From Acidobacteriota bacterium (GTDB lineage Bacteria > Acidobacteriota > Terriglobia > Acidiferrales > UBA7541): a DNA stretch of 36,524 nt. The stretch covers positions 1 through 36,524 of the forward strand of contig JABCZF010000039.1 in assembly GCA_013289825.1 (NCBI GenBank), in the 5' to 3' direction. Position 1 is the first letter of the stretch, and every line of letters starts with the position of its first letter. The translations under genes were made by a program, and so were the position numbers. Shown piece after piece: positions 26,609-34,480 of the stretch. The notes beneath the pieces were generated by a model. It was not told the origin of the DNA and did not search any database. It was given only the letters and a program-made list of their open reading frames with translations.

Positions 26609-27742
26609 ATGCCTCTCTACAAGAACAAAAAGCCTGAAGTAGAACTCGGCCCACGCCAGGGCGCGAAGCGCGAAACCGTCTGCTTCTTCGAGCATCAGCT
26701 GAAGGGAGAAGAAGCGCTGACTCTTCGGACAGCAAAGCGCCTTTTCGACCTGGCGAACGAAACCTGCGTCAGGAAGCCTTGGGGAATCATGGGGGACACG
26801 GACTTGGTCCTGGTGAAAGATCCGCAATCGCAAGAGATGTGCTACTCGAGCGTAATGGGCGCACTCGGTCAAGTCTTTGCGGTTCATGCGTATTGCGGCA
26901 TGGAGAGTTACCGCTTGTTCAAAAGGCTGGCGAGCGGAGCGCCGTTAACTGCGGGAGAGTTTTTCGGCACACAGCGCAGCGTGACCATGGAATTCTTGCC
27001 TAGCGGAATGCTGCCGGGCCCGGACCGGGAGTTGGCTCGCGTTCTCGGCCACCCTTTAAAGAGAGGTACTCTTGCGCCGCAATTTCGTGCGGGTCGGCCC
27101 GGTTATCAGCCCTGGTATCCTACCGAAGCCGAAGGGAAGGTATTGGCGCTGTGCGTGGAGAGTGTCCTTGCGTTTTCTGAGGATTTGGAACACAAGCCTG
27201 AGGCCGGATACTGGAATGTGGAAGATGTGTACCCAGAGGTTTTCTGGAAGAAAGACGGATATTTCCGCGTGGAGAACACGCTTGTTCAAGTCACACCTCC
27301 TCCACTACCTGAACTTCCAAAGCTGGATGAGGTGCGGCTCGCGAAATTGAGCAAGGGCGACTACCCGGTGAAGGGAATCGTCGAAGTGGATGAGTTCTAT
27401 AGCGCCGCATCGGTGGGAGGAAAAAACGAAAGGAAGGCGTGCGTCCGCATGGTAATGGCGGCGGATGCCGAGATTCGGTGTTTGTACATGGTGCACGCAT
27501 TCGAACCCACCCGCTCCGTCGGCGAGGTTTTGATGGAAGCAGTGCTCCAGACAGTAGAGAAAGGCAGGTTTGTGCCGGCCGAGGTTCGCGTGAATGATGA
27601 GAGCAAGCGGGTGCTCCTCTCCCTGTTGAGAGAGAGGCTCGGATTTGAACTACGCGCCGTGAGCGAACTTCCCTCTTTGGAGTCTGCCAAGCGGGAATTG
27701 CTGCAAACCCTTGGAGACCCAGGACCGATTTCGAGCGATTAG
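26609..27742 (+). CDS. Hypothetical protein, DUF7309/DUF6930-like
   Basis: This is a 377-residue soluble protein with no signal or TM segment. The N-terminal part (about residues 15-190) contains WGIMGDTDLVLVKDPQSQEM and EFFGTQRSVTMEFL. The C-terminal part (about 245-370) contains VEVDEFYSAASVGGKNERKACVRM and ends with a helical region. This two-part layout resembles proteins annotated with the DUF7309 and DUF6930 domains, for which I know no function. The match is from memory and should be tested. It is probably co-transcribed with the lipoprotein hydrolase (30-nt gap). It converges with recA. Confidence 0.75.
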   Translation: MPLYKNKKPEVELGPRQGAKRETVCFFEHQLKGEEALTLRTAKRLFDLANETCVRKPWGIMGDTDLVLVKDPQSQEMCYSSVMGALGQVFAVHAYCGMESYRLFKRLASGAPLTAGEFFGTQRSVTMEFLPSGMLPGPDRELARVLGHPLKRGTLAPQFRAGRPGYQPWYPTEAEGKVLALCVESVLAFSEDLEHKPEAGYWNVEDVYPEVFWKKDGYFRVENTLVQVTPPPLPELPKLDEVRLAKLSKGDYPVKGIVEVDEFYSAASVGGKNERKACVRMVMAADAEIRCLYMVHAFEPTRSVGEVLMEAVLQTVEKGRFVPAEVRVNDESKRVLLSLLRERLGFELRAVSELPSLESAKRELLQTLGDPGPISSD

Positions 27743-27757
27743 GCGGGAAAGTGAAAA

Positions 27758-27801
27758 GGGGCATGAACCCCACGGTGTCGAGACCGGTATGGTCATGCCC
27801 C
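27758..27801. terminator. Inverted repeat between convergent genes
   Basis: GGGGCATGA (27758-27766) and TCATGCCCC (27793-27801) form a perfect 9-bp stem with a 26-nt loop, between the DUF7309-like stop and the recA stop. There is no T-run; a bidirectional terminator is plausible but not proven. Confidence 0.5.
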
Positions 27802-27856
27802 CAGAAGGAAGAGAACCAGCGCCGCGACCCAGGCTGAAGCCGGTGCTACTGGCTGG

Positions 27857-28993
27857 CTAGCGCGTCGGACGGGCTTTGCTGGCGTCGGGTGCGCCTGACG
27901 TGGCCGCGGCCGCTGCTGCTGCTTTCATGGGCGATTTGTCGCTGTGGGCCGGCGCTGAAGTGTGGCCGTTCGGACCGACCGCGGCGTTCGGACTGCCTGG
28001 TATGGCGATCTCGAGCTTTTTGCGAAGAGCGTTCTCCAGTTTGTCGCGAATGTCCTTGTTTTCTTTCAGGAAGCTGCGTGCGTTTTCGCGGCCCTGGCCC
28101 ATGCGCTCACCGCCAAAGCTGAACCACGTGCCGCTCTTCTCAACCAGCCCCTTGTCGACGCCGAGATCGATCAAGTCACCTTCGCGCGAGATGCCTTCGC
28201 CGTAGACAATGTCAAATTCCGCTTCGCGGAAAGGCGCCGCCACCTTATTCTTCACAACCTTTGCGCGCGTCCGTGAGCCCACCACGACGTCGCCTTCCTT
28301 GATCGCCTGGATGCGCCGGATATCAATGCGCATGGACGCATAGAACTTCAGCGCGCGTCCACCGGTGGTCGTTTCCGGGTTGCCGAACATCACGCCAATC
28401 TTTTCGCGGATCTGGTTGATGAAAATCAGGCAGGTGCGCGACTTCGACACAATCGCAGTGAGCTTCCGCAGCGCCTGCGACATTAGCCGCGCCTGCAAGC
28501 CCATTTGCGGATCGCCCATGTCGCCTTCGAGCTCGGCCTTGGGGACGAGCGCGGCGACGGAATCCACGACGACGATGTCCACGCCGCCGGAACGGATCAG
28601 CGTTTCGGCGATCTCCAAAGCCTGTTCACCGTTGTCCGGCTGGGAGACTAGAAGATTGTCCACGTCCACGCCCAGCTTGCGTGCATAGACGGGATCAAGC
28701 GCGTGCTCCGCGTCGATGAACGCCGCCTGGCCGCCGAGCTTCTGCGCTTCGGCGATTACGTGCAACGTCATGGTCGTCTTGCCGCCCGATTCCGGTCCGT
28801 AAATCTCGATGACGCGCCCGCGCGGAAAGCCGCCGACGCCCAGCGCCGCATCGATCGACAAGCACCCGCTGGGAATTACACTGACAGGCACCAGAACATC
28901 CCGGCTGCCCAGGCGCATAATCGCGCCCTTGCCGTGGTCCTTTTCAATCTGCGATATCGCGGCCGCCAGCAATTTCTCTTTTTCATCTGTCAT
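27857..28993 (-). CDS. recA: Recombinase RecA
   Basis: This is a 378-residue RecA. The Walker A loop GPESGGKT lies at residues 66-73, followed by the Walker B strand VDIVVVDSVAALVPK, the L1/L2 loops (GLQARLMSQALRKL and QIREKIGVMFGNPETTTGG), and an Ala/Pro-rich C-terminal tail of about 45 residues. It drives homologous strand exchange and stimulates LexA self-cleavage. The ATG at 28993 (MTDEKEKLL) has GAGG upstream. A small ORF on the same strand ends 134 nt upstream, and a promoter with a LexA-type repeat precedes that ORF. A short inverted repeat, GCATAGC/GCTATGC (29068-29074 and 29095-29101), lies in the gap. Confidence 0.97.
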   Translation of the reverse strand: MTDEKEKLLAAAISQIEKDHGKGAIMRLGSRDVLVPVSVIPSGCLSIDAALGVGGFPRGRVIEIYGPESGGKTTMTLHVIAEAQKLGGQAAFIDAEHALDPVYARKLGVDVDNLLVSQPDNGEQALEIAETLIRSGGVDIVVVDSVAALVPKAELEGDMGDPQMGLQARLMSQALRKLTAIVSKSRTCLIFINQIREKIGVMFGNPETTTGGRALKFYASMRIDIRRIQAIKEGDVVVGSRTRAKVVKNKVAAPFREAEFDIVYGEGISREGDLIDLGVDKGLVEKSGTWFSFGGERMGQGRENARSFLKENKDIRDKLENALRKKLEIAIPGSPNAAVGPNGHTSAPAHSDKSPMKAAAAAAATSGAPDASKARPTR

Positions 28994-29127
28994 TTCACAC
29001 CTCGGTGGAGGAAATTTGGGAATTTCGACTGCAACACAAAGTCGTGGCCCGGGACCTAGCGGAAGTCGCATAGCATAACTTGAATTATCATTTCGCTATG
29101 CCTTCTTCCATCAGGGCCAAACACCGC

Positions 29128-29337
29128 CTAGCCCTGGCGCTCGCAACCGTGCTCGGCGACATGCTCCTTCAAGCGGGCGATGGCCATGGCCAGTCGAACC
29201 GCCAGTTGCCGCTCTTCGGCAGGCGAGAGGCTCCGGAGCCGAACCAGGCCCCGCATCCTGTCGCGCGCCTCGATGAACTCGCTTTCGAGCCTAGCATGTT
29301 CCGGACAAGTTATCGCCAGAGTCGAGAGCAAACCCAT
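29128..29337 (-). CDS. Small conserved-looking protein upstream of recA
   Basis: This 69-residue protein (MGLLSTLAITCPEHARLE...) has a Cys/His-rich start (CPEHARLESEF) and two amphipathic helices (about 20-35 and 40-63) ending in EHVAEHGC. It is charged and lacks hydrophobic segments. The start at 29337 sits about 28 nt after a -10-like TATTTT; the upstream in-frame ATG at 29394 would fall inside the promoter. The ribosome site (CAGGTG) is weak. No named family is recognised. Its position suggests it is transcribed with recA. Confidence 0.55.
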   Translation of the reverse strand: MGLLSTLAITCPEHARLESEFIEARDRMRGLVRLRSLSPAEERQLAVRLAMAIARLKEHVAEHGCERQG

Positions 29338-29365
29338 CGGGCACCTGTTGAAAACCGCGAGAAGC

Positions 29366-29394
29366 AAAATAGCATTAAGGCGAACAAAAAGCAA
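29366..29394 (-). promoter_or_regulatory. Promoter of the small-ORF/recA unit
   Basis: On the minus strand, TTGCTT (29389-29394) and TATTTT (29366-29371) are separated by exactly 17 bp. The spacer contains GTTCGCC, and the ATG at 29337 follows 28 nt after the -10. Confidence 0.5.
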
Positions 29395-29402
29395 ATAGTA
29401 TT

Positions 29403-29419
29403 TTCGCCTTATATTCGCC
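29403..29419 (-). promoter_or_regulatory. Putative LexA operator upstream of the recA unit
   Basis: On the minus strand, GGCGAATATAAGGCGAA carries two GCGAA units at an 11-bp period, the same period as in the lexA promoter at 12815-12830. It lies just upstream of the -35 element. Together with 29377-29384 it also forms an AAGGCGAA/TTCGCCTT inverted repeat. Confidence 0.45.
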
Positions 29420-29886
29420 TAGGTGGACTAAGCTTAAGCCGCAAGAACCGGAGCGTAACACCAGTGATGGGACAGGTCTTAGTGCTGAACATCCCGTGAA
29501 GAGTCGCGAACCTGATTCTGCACACACACAAAGGCATACATCGAAGTATTAGGATTGCTGGAATCAGCATGCTGAGAAAGCCTTTCTAAAATCCAATCCC
29601 CGTGCCGAACCTAGGCCGTGTGTTTGGGAGATTCTGCCCAACCAGCGACAACCGTCTTGGCTTCGATGGCGAAGGTGCCCTGGTCACGAGGGACCAGCCA
29701 TTTTAGTGCACTCGCTCTCCGGCAACCGGCTTGCAGTTCTGATCTAGCATTTGTAGCTTCCATGGGGACACGGAGGAAAGGGCGGAGAAGCGACAGAGAG
29801 GAGAATGGCAATCGGCAAGACGAGGCATCCAACCAACCTAACCCCAGTCTTGCTCGGTTGCCCATGGAGGTGACACCTCGACGAAT

Positions 29887-30750
29887 TCATTTTGCGTAGC
29901 TGTAGAAGCCCCGGCCCGACTTCCGCCCTAGCCATCCCGCGGCGACGTATTTCTTGAGCAGCGGACACGCCCGGTACTTCGGATCGCCGAGCCCTTCGTG
30001 CAGCACATGCATGATGTCCACGCACACATCGAGTCCGATGAAATCGGCCAGCTCGAGCGGACCCATAGGGTGGTTCATGCCCAGCTTCATCACGGCATCG
30101 ACCGCTTGCGGAGTCGCCACGCCCTCCAGCACGCAATACACCGCCTCATTGATGAGCGGCATCAGCACGCGGTTGGAGACGAACCCCGGCGCGTCGTTGA
30201 CCGCCACCGGCGTCTTGCCGAGCCTCGCGGCCAGCTCCATCGTCATGGAAAACGTGACTTCGCTCGTCTGGAGCGCGCGAATCACCTCGACGAGCACCAT
30301 CACCGGCACAGGATTCATGAAGTGCATGCCCACAAACCGGTCGGGCCGCTTGGTCAGCGCCGCAAGCGTAGTCATCGCAATGGAAGACGTGTTGCTCGCA
30401 AGGATCACATTCGGCCGCAAAATTCCATCCGCCTCGGCGAGCACCGCCCGCTTGATCGCGATTTTCTCCGGCACAGCTTCGACTACAAAATCAGCCGCCG
30501 CAATCGCCGCCATATCAGTAACGGGCTGCAACCGCGCCAGCGCGGTTCCCTTCTCGGCTTGGGCAAGCCTGCCCTTCTCAATCTCTCGGTCCAGATTCTT
30601 GCCAATCGTCTCCAACCCGCGGTCCAGGAAGCGCTGCTCGACGTCCCGCAAGATCACTTTGTACCCCGACCGCGCAAACACATGCGCGATGCCGTTCCCC
30701 ATCGTTCCTGCGCCCAGCACCGCCACGGTCTTGATTGCCTCGATCGACAA
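29887..30750 (-). CDS. 3-hydroxyacyl-CoA (3-hydroxybutyryl-CoA) dehydrogenase
   Basis: This is a 287-residue NAD(P)-dependent dehydrogenase. The Rossmann fold has VLGAGTMGNGIAHVF, followed by VVEAVPEKIAIKR and LASNTSSIAMT. The catalytic His lies in HFMNPVPVM, and the C-terminal domain has APGFVSNRVLMPLINEA and MNHPMGPLELADFIGLD. It converts 3-hydroxyacyl-CoA to 3-oxoacyl-CoA, or the reverse, in beta-oxidation or butanoate synthesis. The start is TTG at 30750, eight bases after GGAGG; a TTG at 30756 is too close to it. It lies in the same minus-strand region as the zinc-ribbon/DUF2007-like genes and about 5.6 kb from the thiolase. Confidence 0.93.
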   Translation of the reverse strand: MSIEAIKTVAVLGAGTMGNGIAHVFARSGYKVILRDVEQRFLDRGLETIGKNLDREIEKGRLAQAEKGTALARLQPVTDMAAIAAADFVVEAVPEKIAIKRAVLAEADGILRPNVILASNTSSIAMTTLAALTKRPDRFVGMHFMNPVPVMVLVEVIRALQTSEVTFSMTMELAARLGKTPVAVNDAPGFVSNRVLMPLINEAVYCVLEGVATPQAVDAVMKLGMNHPMGPLELADFIGLDVCVDIMHVLHEGLGDPKYRACPLLKKYVAAGWLGRKSGRGFYSYAK

Positions 30751-30857
30751 GGTCAAAGCCTCCGAACAGCCGAAATAGATGAGGTAAATGAAGTTAAGGA
30801 AGTAAAGGATGCTCTCTGCGCTCGGTCGCGGTCAAGCCGAGTGTCTCTCGAACGGCA

Positions 30858-31220
30858 CTAGCCGTTTTCCGTCTCGCGAACGGCGCGGAGAACCGCTCGT
30901 TGGGCTCGGTCAGCATCACTTCCCAGTACCTTAACCTCGAATTCACTATCGTAGGTGGCCTGCCGGCGACGACGGGCGAGGCCGAGAAATGTTGATGGAA
31001 CTGCAGACCGAACATTCAGGTGCTCTCGAAATAGCAACGGAATCTGCGCCTGCTGTAATGCGCTAAGGACAGACTCGAATTCAGATTTGTTGCCCCCTTT
31101 CCACACGCGCGTTACGGTTTGCCGGTCTGCTTCTTGCTTAGTCACAACCAGAGGCATGTGGCAATCGCTACACTGCGTAAAGCCACTCCGAAATTCGGCT
31201 TTGCAAAGAGGGCAGAACAC
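30858..31220 (-). CDS. Zinc ribbon plus DUF2007-like domain protein (paralogue 1)
   Basis: This is a 120-residue protein. The N-terminal zinc ribbon is FCPLCKAEFRSGFTQCSDC (two CxxC pairs), followed by one compact alpha/beta module with VWKGGNKSEFESVLSALQQAQIP and EFEVKVLGSDADRAQRAVL. This pattern (strand with W-x-G, helix, Ala-Gly-Ile-Pro turn, strand, D-x-x-x-A helix) is that of DUF2007, described as a putative signal-transducing domain. A GTG start lies 4 nt after the stop of the next paralogue, so they are probably one operon. There is no TM segment. Confidence 0.8.
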   Translation of the reverse strand: MFCPLCKAEFRSGFTQCSDCHMPLVVTKQEADRQTVTRVWKGGNKSEFESVLSALQQAQIPLLFREHLNVRSAVPSTFLGLARRRRQATYDSEFEVKVLGSDADRAQRAVLRAVRETENG

Positions 31221-31224
31221 CGCG

Positions 31225-31755
31225 TCACGCTGGCGGAGCGCCTTCGACTATCTCTCGGATAATCTCCCGCGCCAGCATTTCCTCTTCCGGCGGAACATAC
31301 ACAGTCGTTTCGCTTCCATGCGTCTCGAGGCGCACCGGAATTTCATTTTCCTTCAGCGCCTGGCTCAAGAAACCAGCGCGTGCTCCATCGGAGCCAGACC
31401 AAACTGCGCAAGTAGTCGCGCCCAAGTGGGATGGTTTCAGCTCCGCTGAGTCGGGGTCCAGGGAGTTATCGGCCGAGAGCTCCATATCCACGGGCTCTTC
31501 GTCCAGCAACTTTTCGAGAATCTTCTCGGCCGCAGCCAGATTCGACGAGGGCACGGCCACTTCAAACCCGAATCGCGCTTTCCAATCGATGGGAAGAGTA
31601 TCCGCCGTCGGTGCGACTTCATCATCCCCGGTGGGCTTGTCGACAAACGGAATGCCCGCAGCCTCCAATTCCTCCAGCAACGACGAGTGCAACGCCGGGT
31701 CTTCCCCCGCCCACAACATAATCAGCGACCCTTGCGGTCCCGGACCTGAAGTCAT
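31225..31755 (-). CDS. Tandem DUF2007-like protein without zinc ribbon (paralogue 2)
   Basis: This is a 176-residue protein. Two repeats of the same alpha/beta module are visible: LIMLWAGEDPALHSSLLEEL...AAEKILEKLL at about residues 10-90, and CAVWSGSDGARAGFLSQALK...AREIIREIVEGAPPA at about 110-176. No zinc ribbon is present. The ATG at 31755 has GGAGG five bases upstream; an ATG 12 bases earlier lacks this. The ending AREIIRE-x-VEGxPP is shared with the other paralogues. It is upstream of paralogue 1 with a 4-nt gap. Confidence 0.78.
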   Translation of the reverse strand: MTSGPGPQGSLIMLWAGEDPALHSSLLEELEAAGIPFVDKPTGDDEVAPTADTLPIDWKARFGFEVAVPSSNLAAAEKILEKLLDEEPVDMELSADNSLDPDSAELKPSHLGATTCAVWSGSDGARAGFLSQALKENEIPVRLETHGSETTVYVPPEEEMLAREIIREIVEGAPPA

Positions 31756-31885
31756 GAGTTCCTCCATGCGAGCAGCTTCGACCGTTGATTAGGCGCTAAG
31801 GATACATCCAATCACGACCCAGAAACAGAACGCAAGCGCGCTAAGACCCCCCGTCTGGAATGGCCACGGCGCAAGCGCAGCAGCG

Positions 31886-32545
31886 TCATCCCAGCCTTCC
31901 CTCCGGCGGAACCCCCTCGACCACTTCGCGCACAATTTCCCGGGCCCGCGTTTCGTCCCCGGGCAAGACAAACAGCCCATACACTCCCTTCGTCTCTGCC
32001 ACGCGCGCGTGAATATGATTCTCGACCAGCGACGCCACCAGCAATTCCCCCATCTCCTGCTGGTCGCCCTCCCAAATCTCTACGGTAGCGTCTTCAGGAT
32101 ACCAACGCTTGGGATCCCAGGCCGGACGCAATTCCCTTGGTTCGACGAGCTCCGGCAGCTCCAGGGGCACTCGGACCTCCTCGGAAACTGGCTCGTTTTC
32201 GCCACCATAGGCGTCTTTGACTACGCCTTCCGCCCGGTCGAATTGCGAAAACGGGACGCCGATTTCGAATGCGCTCCTGGTGTTCCAATTGAAAAGATGG
32301 TCTTGCCTCCGGATGGTCTTATGGCGGATATCCTGCTCGCCAAGCAAGGCACAGAGTTCTGCATGAATTCTCGGATCATCACCCTTCCAAAAAGAGCAGA
32401 AGGGATCTTCCTCGGGGTTGCCTGGATCGAAGGTTTCAAGGAGGACGATGGCCGCAGCCGGCAATTCATAGACAAGATCGACGTCGCAATCCGCGCAGCG
32501 CGTAAACCCTTGTCGATACTCGGCCTTGCAAACGGGACAGAACAT
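31886..32545 (-). CDS. Zinc ribbon plus two DUF2007-like domains (paralogue 3)
   Basis: This is a 219-residue protein. The zinc ribbon FCPVCKAEYRQGFTRCADC is followed by two DUF2007-like modules, SFWKGDDPRIHAELCALLG and VEIWEGDQQEMGELLVASL, and the shared ending AREIVREVVEGVPPE. I place the start at the ATG at 32545 because the zinc ribbon starts there, as in the paralogues; the longer frame to 32701 would reach into the promoter zone of the sigma factor gene. There is no clear ribosome site. It is divergent from the ECF sigma gene. Confidence 0.78.
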   Translation of the reverse strand: MFCPVCKAEYRQGFTRCADCDVDLVYELPAAAIVLLETFDPGNPEEDPFCSFWKGDDPRIHAELCALLGEQDIRHKTIRRQDHLFNWNTRSAFEIGVPFSQFDRAEGVVKDAYGGENEPVSEEVRVPLELPELVEPRELRPAWDPKRWYPEDATVEIWEGDQQEMGELLVASLVENHIHARVAETKGVYGLFVLPGDETRAREIVREVVEGVPPEGRLG

Positions 32546-32754
32546 GGCAGTGAGGGAAGAGTCTACTACACCGCGTCCAGCCCGACAGACCATACCCGCT
32601 GCGGCCGGTAACCCATTGAAACCTAAGCGAGTTGGAAGGCCGCCCGGCCATGCGTCTTTTTGCCTCGCGCTGCCGTATACCCTGTAGAATGAGCGCGACA
32701 TTTACAACCCTGACCGCGGCACCAGCGAGGTCGATTCTTCTCTTCTCCACACGA

Positions 32755-33318
32755 ATGGCCGACGACAACAAAGCCCTCGCCCAAGGGCTAAAGCGCCGCG
32801 ACCCTGATCTCCTCGATCAACTGATCGAGCAGTATCAATACCGCCTGTTCCGCTATTTGCTCTATCTCACTTCCAGCCGCGAGCGCGCGGAGGACTTCTT
32901 CCAGGAGACCTGGATCCGCGTCCTCGAGCGCGGCCATCAATACGACGGCAAATACAAATTTGAAGCCTGGCTTTTCCGCATTGCGCGCAACCTGGTGATC
33001 GATTGGCAGCGCCAGAAGAAAGTGCAAAGCCTCGACGCGTTGACCGACCCGGAAGAAGGCGCGCCAATGGAGTTTGCCGCGTTGAATCAACCCTCGCCTC
33101 TGCATCTGGTCCTGACCGCCGAAGAAAAAACGGGTGTCCACGCCTCACTCGATCGCATTCCCACCGTCTATCGCGAAGTTTTGGTTCTCCGATTTCAGGA
33201 AGACCTCGGACTCGAAGAAATCGCCGGGGTCCTAGCCGCACCGCTCTCCACTGTAAAGTCGCGCCTCTATCGCGGCCTCGAAGCGCTGCGTGGCGCCATG
33301 CAAGGAGGCGCGGCATGA
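32755..33318 (+). CDS. ECF-type RNA polymerase sigma factor
   Basis: This is a 187-residue sigma-70 family protein. Region 2 (LLDQLIEQYQYRLFRYLLYL...QETWIRVLERG...FEAWLFRIARNLVIDWQR) and region 4 (LDRIPTVYREVLVLRFQED...STVKSRLYRGLEALR) are present, with no region 1 or 3, as in ECF sigma factors. The ATG at 32755 (MADDNKAL) lacks a strong ribosome site; an ATG at 32689 is an alternative. The stop overlaps the anti-sigma start by 4 nt (ATGA), the normal arrangement for a sigma with its cognate anti-sigma. Confidence 0.9.
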   Translation: MADDNKALAQGLKRRDPDLLDQLIEQYQYRLFRYLLYLTSSRERAEDFFQETWIRVLERGHQYDGKYKFEAWLFRIARNLVIDWQRQKKVQSLDALTDPEEGAPMEFAALNQPSPLHLVLTAEEKTGVHASLDRIPTVYREVLVLRFQEDLGLEEIAGVLAAPLSTVKSRLYRGLEALRGAMQGGAA

Positions 33319-33794
33319 ACAAAAATCTCCATGACCGCGCCGAAAAGCTGATCGCGCAAGAGCGCATCGAAGGAATCTCCCAAACCGAGCGCGACTGGCT
33401 CGCCGCACATCTGGGCGAGTGCCCGGTCTGCGCCCAAGTGGCGCAGCAAACGACCGCCGCTCTGCGCGCATTGCGAGGCCTGCCAGTTCTCCTCCCTCGC
33501 GGACTCGCCGAACGCACACAGTTCCGCGTGCAATTGCGTGCGCAAGAAATGCGCGAACGCGAACCCAGGCGCCGCCTCCTCTGGATCATGTGCGTTATGT
33601 CCTGGGCGCTCGGCATCGCCGCGGCGCCTTACGTCTGGCGCGCTTTCGAGTGGGCAGGAGAACACCTCGGCATGCCCCGGCTGGTCTGGGAAATGGGTTT
33701 TGGTCTTTGGTGGACGATCCCCGCTTTAATCGCCGCGGCGGTCGTACTGATGGAAAACCTCAGATTGGCTCACGAGAATGATCGGCCTGATTGA
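33315..33794 (+). CDS. Zinc-finger anti-sigma factor
   Basis: This is a 159-residue protein. The N-terminal ZAS-type zinc finger AAHLGECPVCAQ (His-x3-Cys-x2-Cys) at about residues 31-42 would clamp the ECF sigma in the cytoplasm. One or two hydrophobic helices (about 90-110 and 130-150) anchor it in the membrane. It is translationally coupled to the sigma gene. Release of the sigma would require a signal that changes or degrades the anti-sigma; no site-1/site-2 protease gene lies next to it. Confidence 0.85.
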   Translation: MNKNLHDRAEKLIAQERIEGISQTERDWLAAHLGECPVCAQVAQQTTAALRALRGLPVLLPRGLAERTQFRVQLRAQEMREREPRRRLLWIMCVMSWALGIAAAPYVWRAFEWAGEHLGMPRLVWEMGFGLWWTIPALIAAAVVLMENLRLAHENDRPD

Positions 33795-33829
33795 CAGCAC
33801 CAACCCTGGAGTTTGAGAGAGGAAATCGT

Positions 33830-34480
33830 ATGTCGGACTACCAACAAAAGGTCAGCGCTTCGTTCAACGAGAGGAAGCGGCTCAACCGTCTCCGCCGGAG
33901 AAAGGAGAACCTCCGCTTCTGGGACGAGTTCAGCATCATCCCGCGCTGGCTGGTAGCGAGCGTCTTCGTGCTCTTCCTCATTGCGCAGGGCATCGCGCTC
34001 TATGTAAACCTGGCGGCAAGGCACGAGCCGTACGGAAATGTGATGTTTCCGTATGAACTACGAGATAACCCGGCGCTCGCTTCTTTGGCGCTCGCCGGAA
34101 TCATCACCGCCGCTTCCTTGTGCCTGGCCACAGTGATCTTTCTCATCGCTTACGTGAACCGCGACTCCAAGCGCCGCGGCATGAACTCAGCTCTGTGGAC
34201 GCTTCTCGCGATCATCCTTTTGCCGGGCTACCTGATCATCGGCTTCATGGTCTATTTTCTGATGCGTGAGCCACTGCCTTATCCCTGCCCGCAATGCGGT
34301 ACGAGTGTAGGGGGGCGTTTCAACTTCTGCCCCAACTGCAAATGCAACCTCCACCCCTCTTGCCCCAATTGCAAACGCGAAGTGGTCGAAACCGACAAGT
34401 TCTGCCCGTACTGCGCGTACGAGCTGGGAACGCCGGCGCCAAGCAGCGCGGAGCTCCCTGTCCCGAAATCCAGCTTTTGA
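33830..34480 (+). CDS. Membrane protein with C-terminal double zinc ribbon
   Basis: This is a 216-residue protein. A basic N-terminal stretch (NERKRLNRLRRRKENLRF) precedes three TM helices (about residues 40-60, 80-105 and 120-140). At the C-terminus are two double-CxxC zinc ribbons: CPQCGTSVGGRFNFCPNCKC and CPNCKREVVETDKFCPYC. The start at 33830 has GAGAGAGG upstream. It probably belongs to the sigma/anti-sigma unit, 35 nt downstream. The stop overlaps the start of the copy B mobile-element remnant. No function is known. Confidence 0.82.
   Translation: MSDYQQKVSASFNERKRLNRLRRRKENLRFWDEFSIIPRWLVASVFVLFLIAQGIALYVNLAARHEPYGNVMFPYELRDNPALASLALAGIITAASLCLATVIFLIAYVNRDSKRRGMNSALWTLLAIILLPGYLIIGFMVYFLMREPLPYPCPQCGTSVGGRFNFCPNCKCNLHPSCPNCKREVVETDKFCPYCAYELGTPAPSSAELPVPKSSF

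Larger units (their letters stand above)
29338..29886. other. 549-nt intergenic region upstream of the recA unit
   Basis: The part next to the small ORF (29366-29419) holds the promoter and the putative operator. The part from 29420 to 29886 shows only overlapping weak frames on both strands without ribosome sites. No gene is called. Confidence 0.5.

Noticed and set aside
29068..29101. GCATAGC/GCTATGC inverted repeat as a RecA operator
   Set aside because: Only 7 bp per arm with a 20-bp gap and no counterpart at lexA; kept as a note within the recA entry.
29080..29499. 139-codon plus-strand ORF upstream of recA
   Set aside because: It overlaps the better-supported small minus-strand gene and the promoter, and its composition looks like a shadow frame.
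29611..29865. 84-codon minus-strand ORF
   Set aside because: No ribosome site; a competing plus-strand frame of equal quality covers it.
31789..31980. Minus-strand frame ending in a hydrophobic segment (LSALAFCFWVVIGCILSA)
   Set aside because: It overlaps the end of paralogue 3, has no ATG with a ribosome site, and joining it to paralogue 3 would need an unsupported frameshift.
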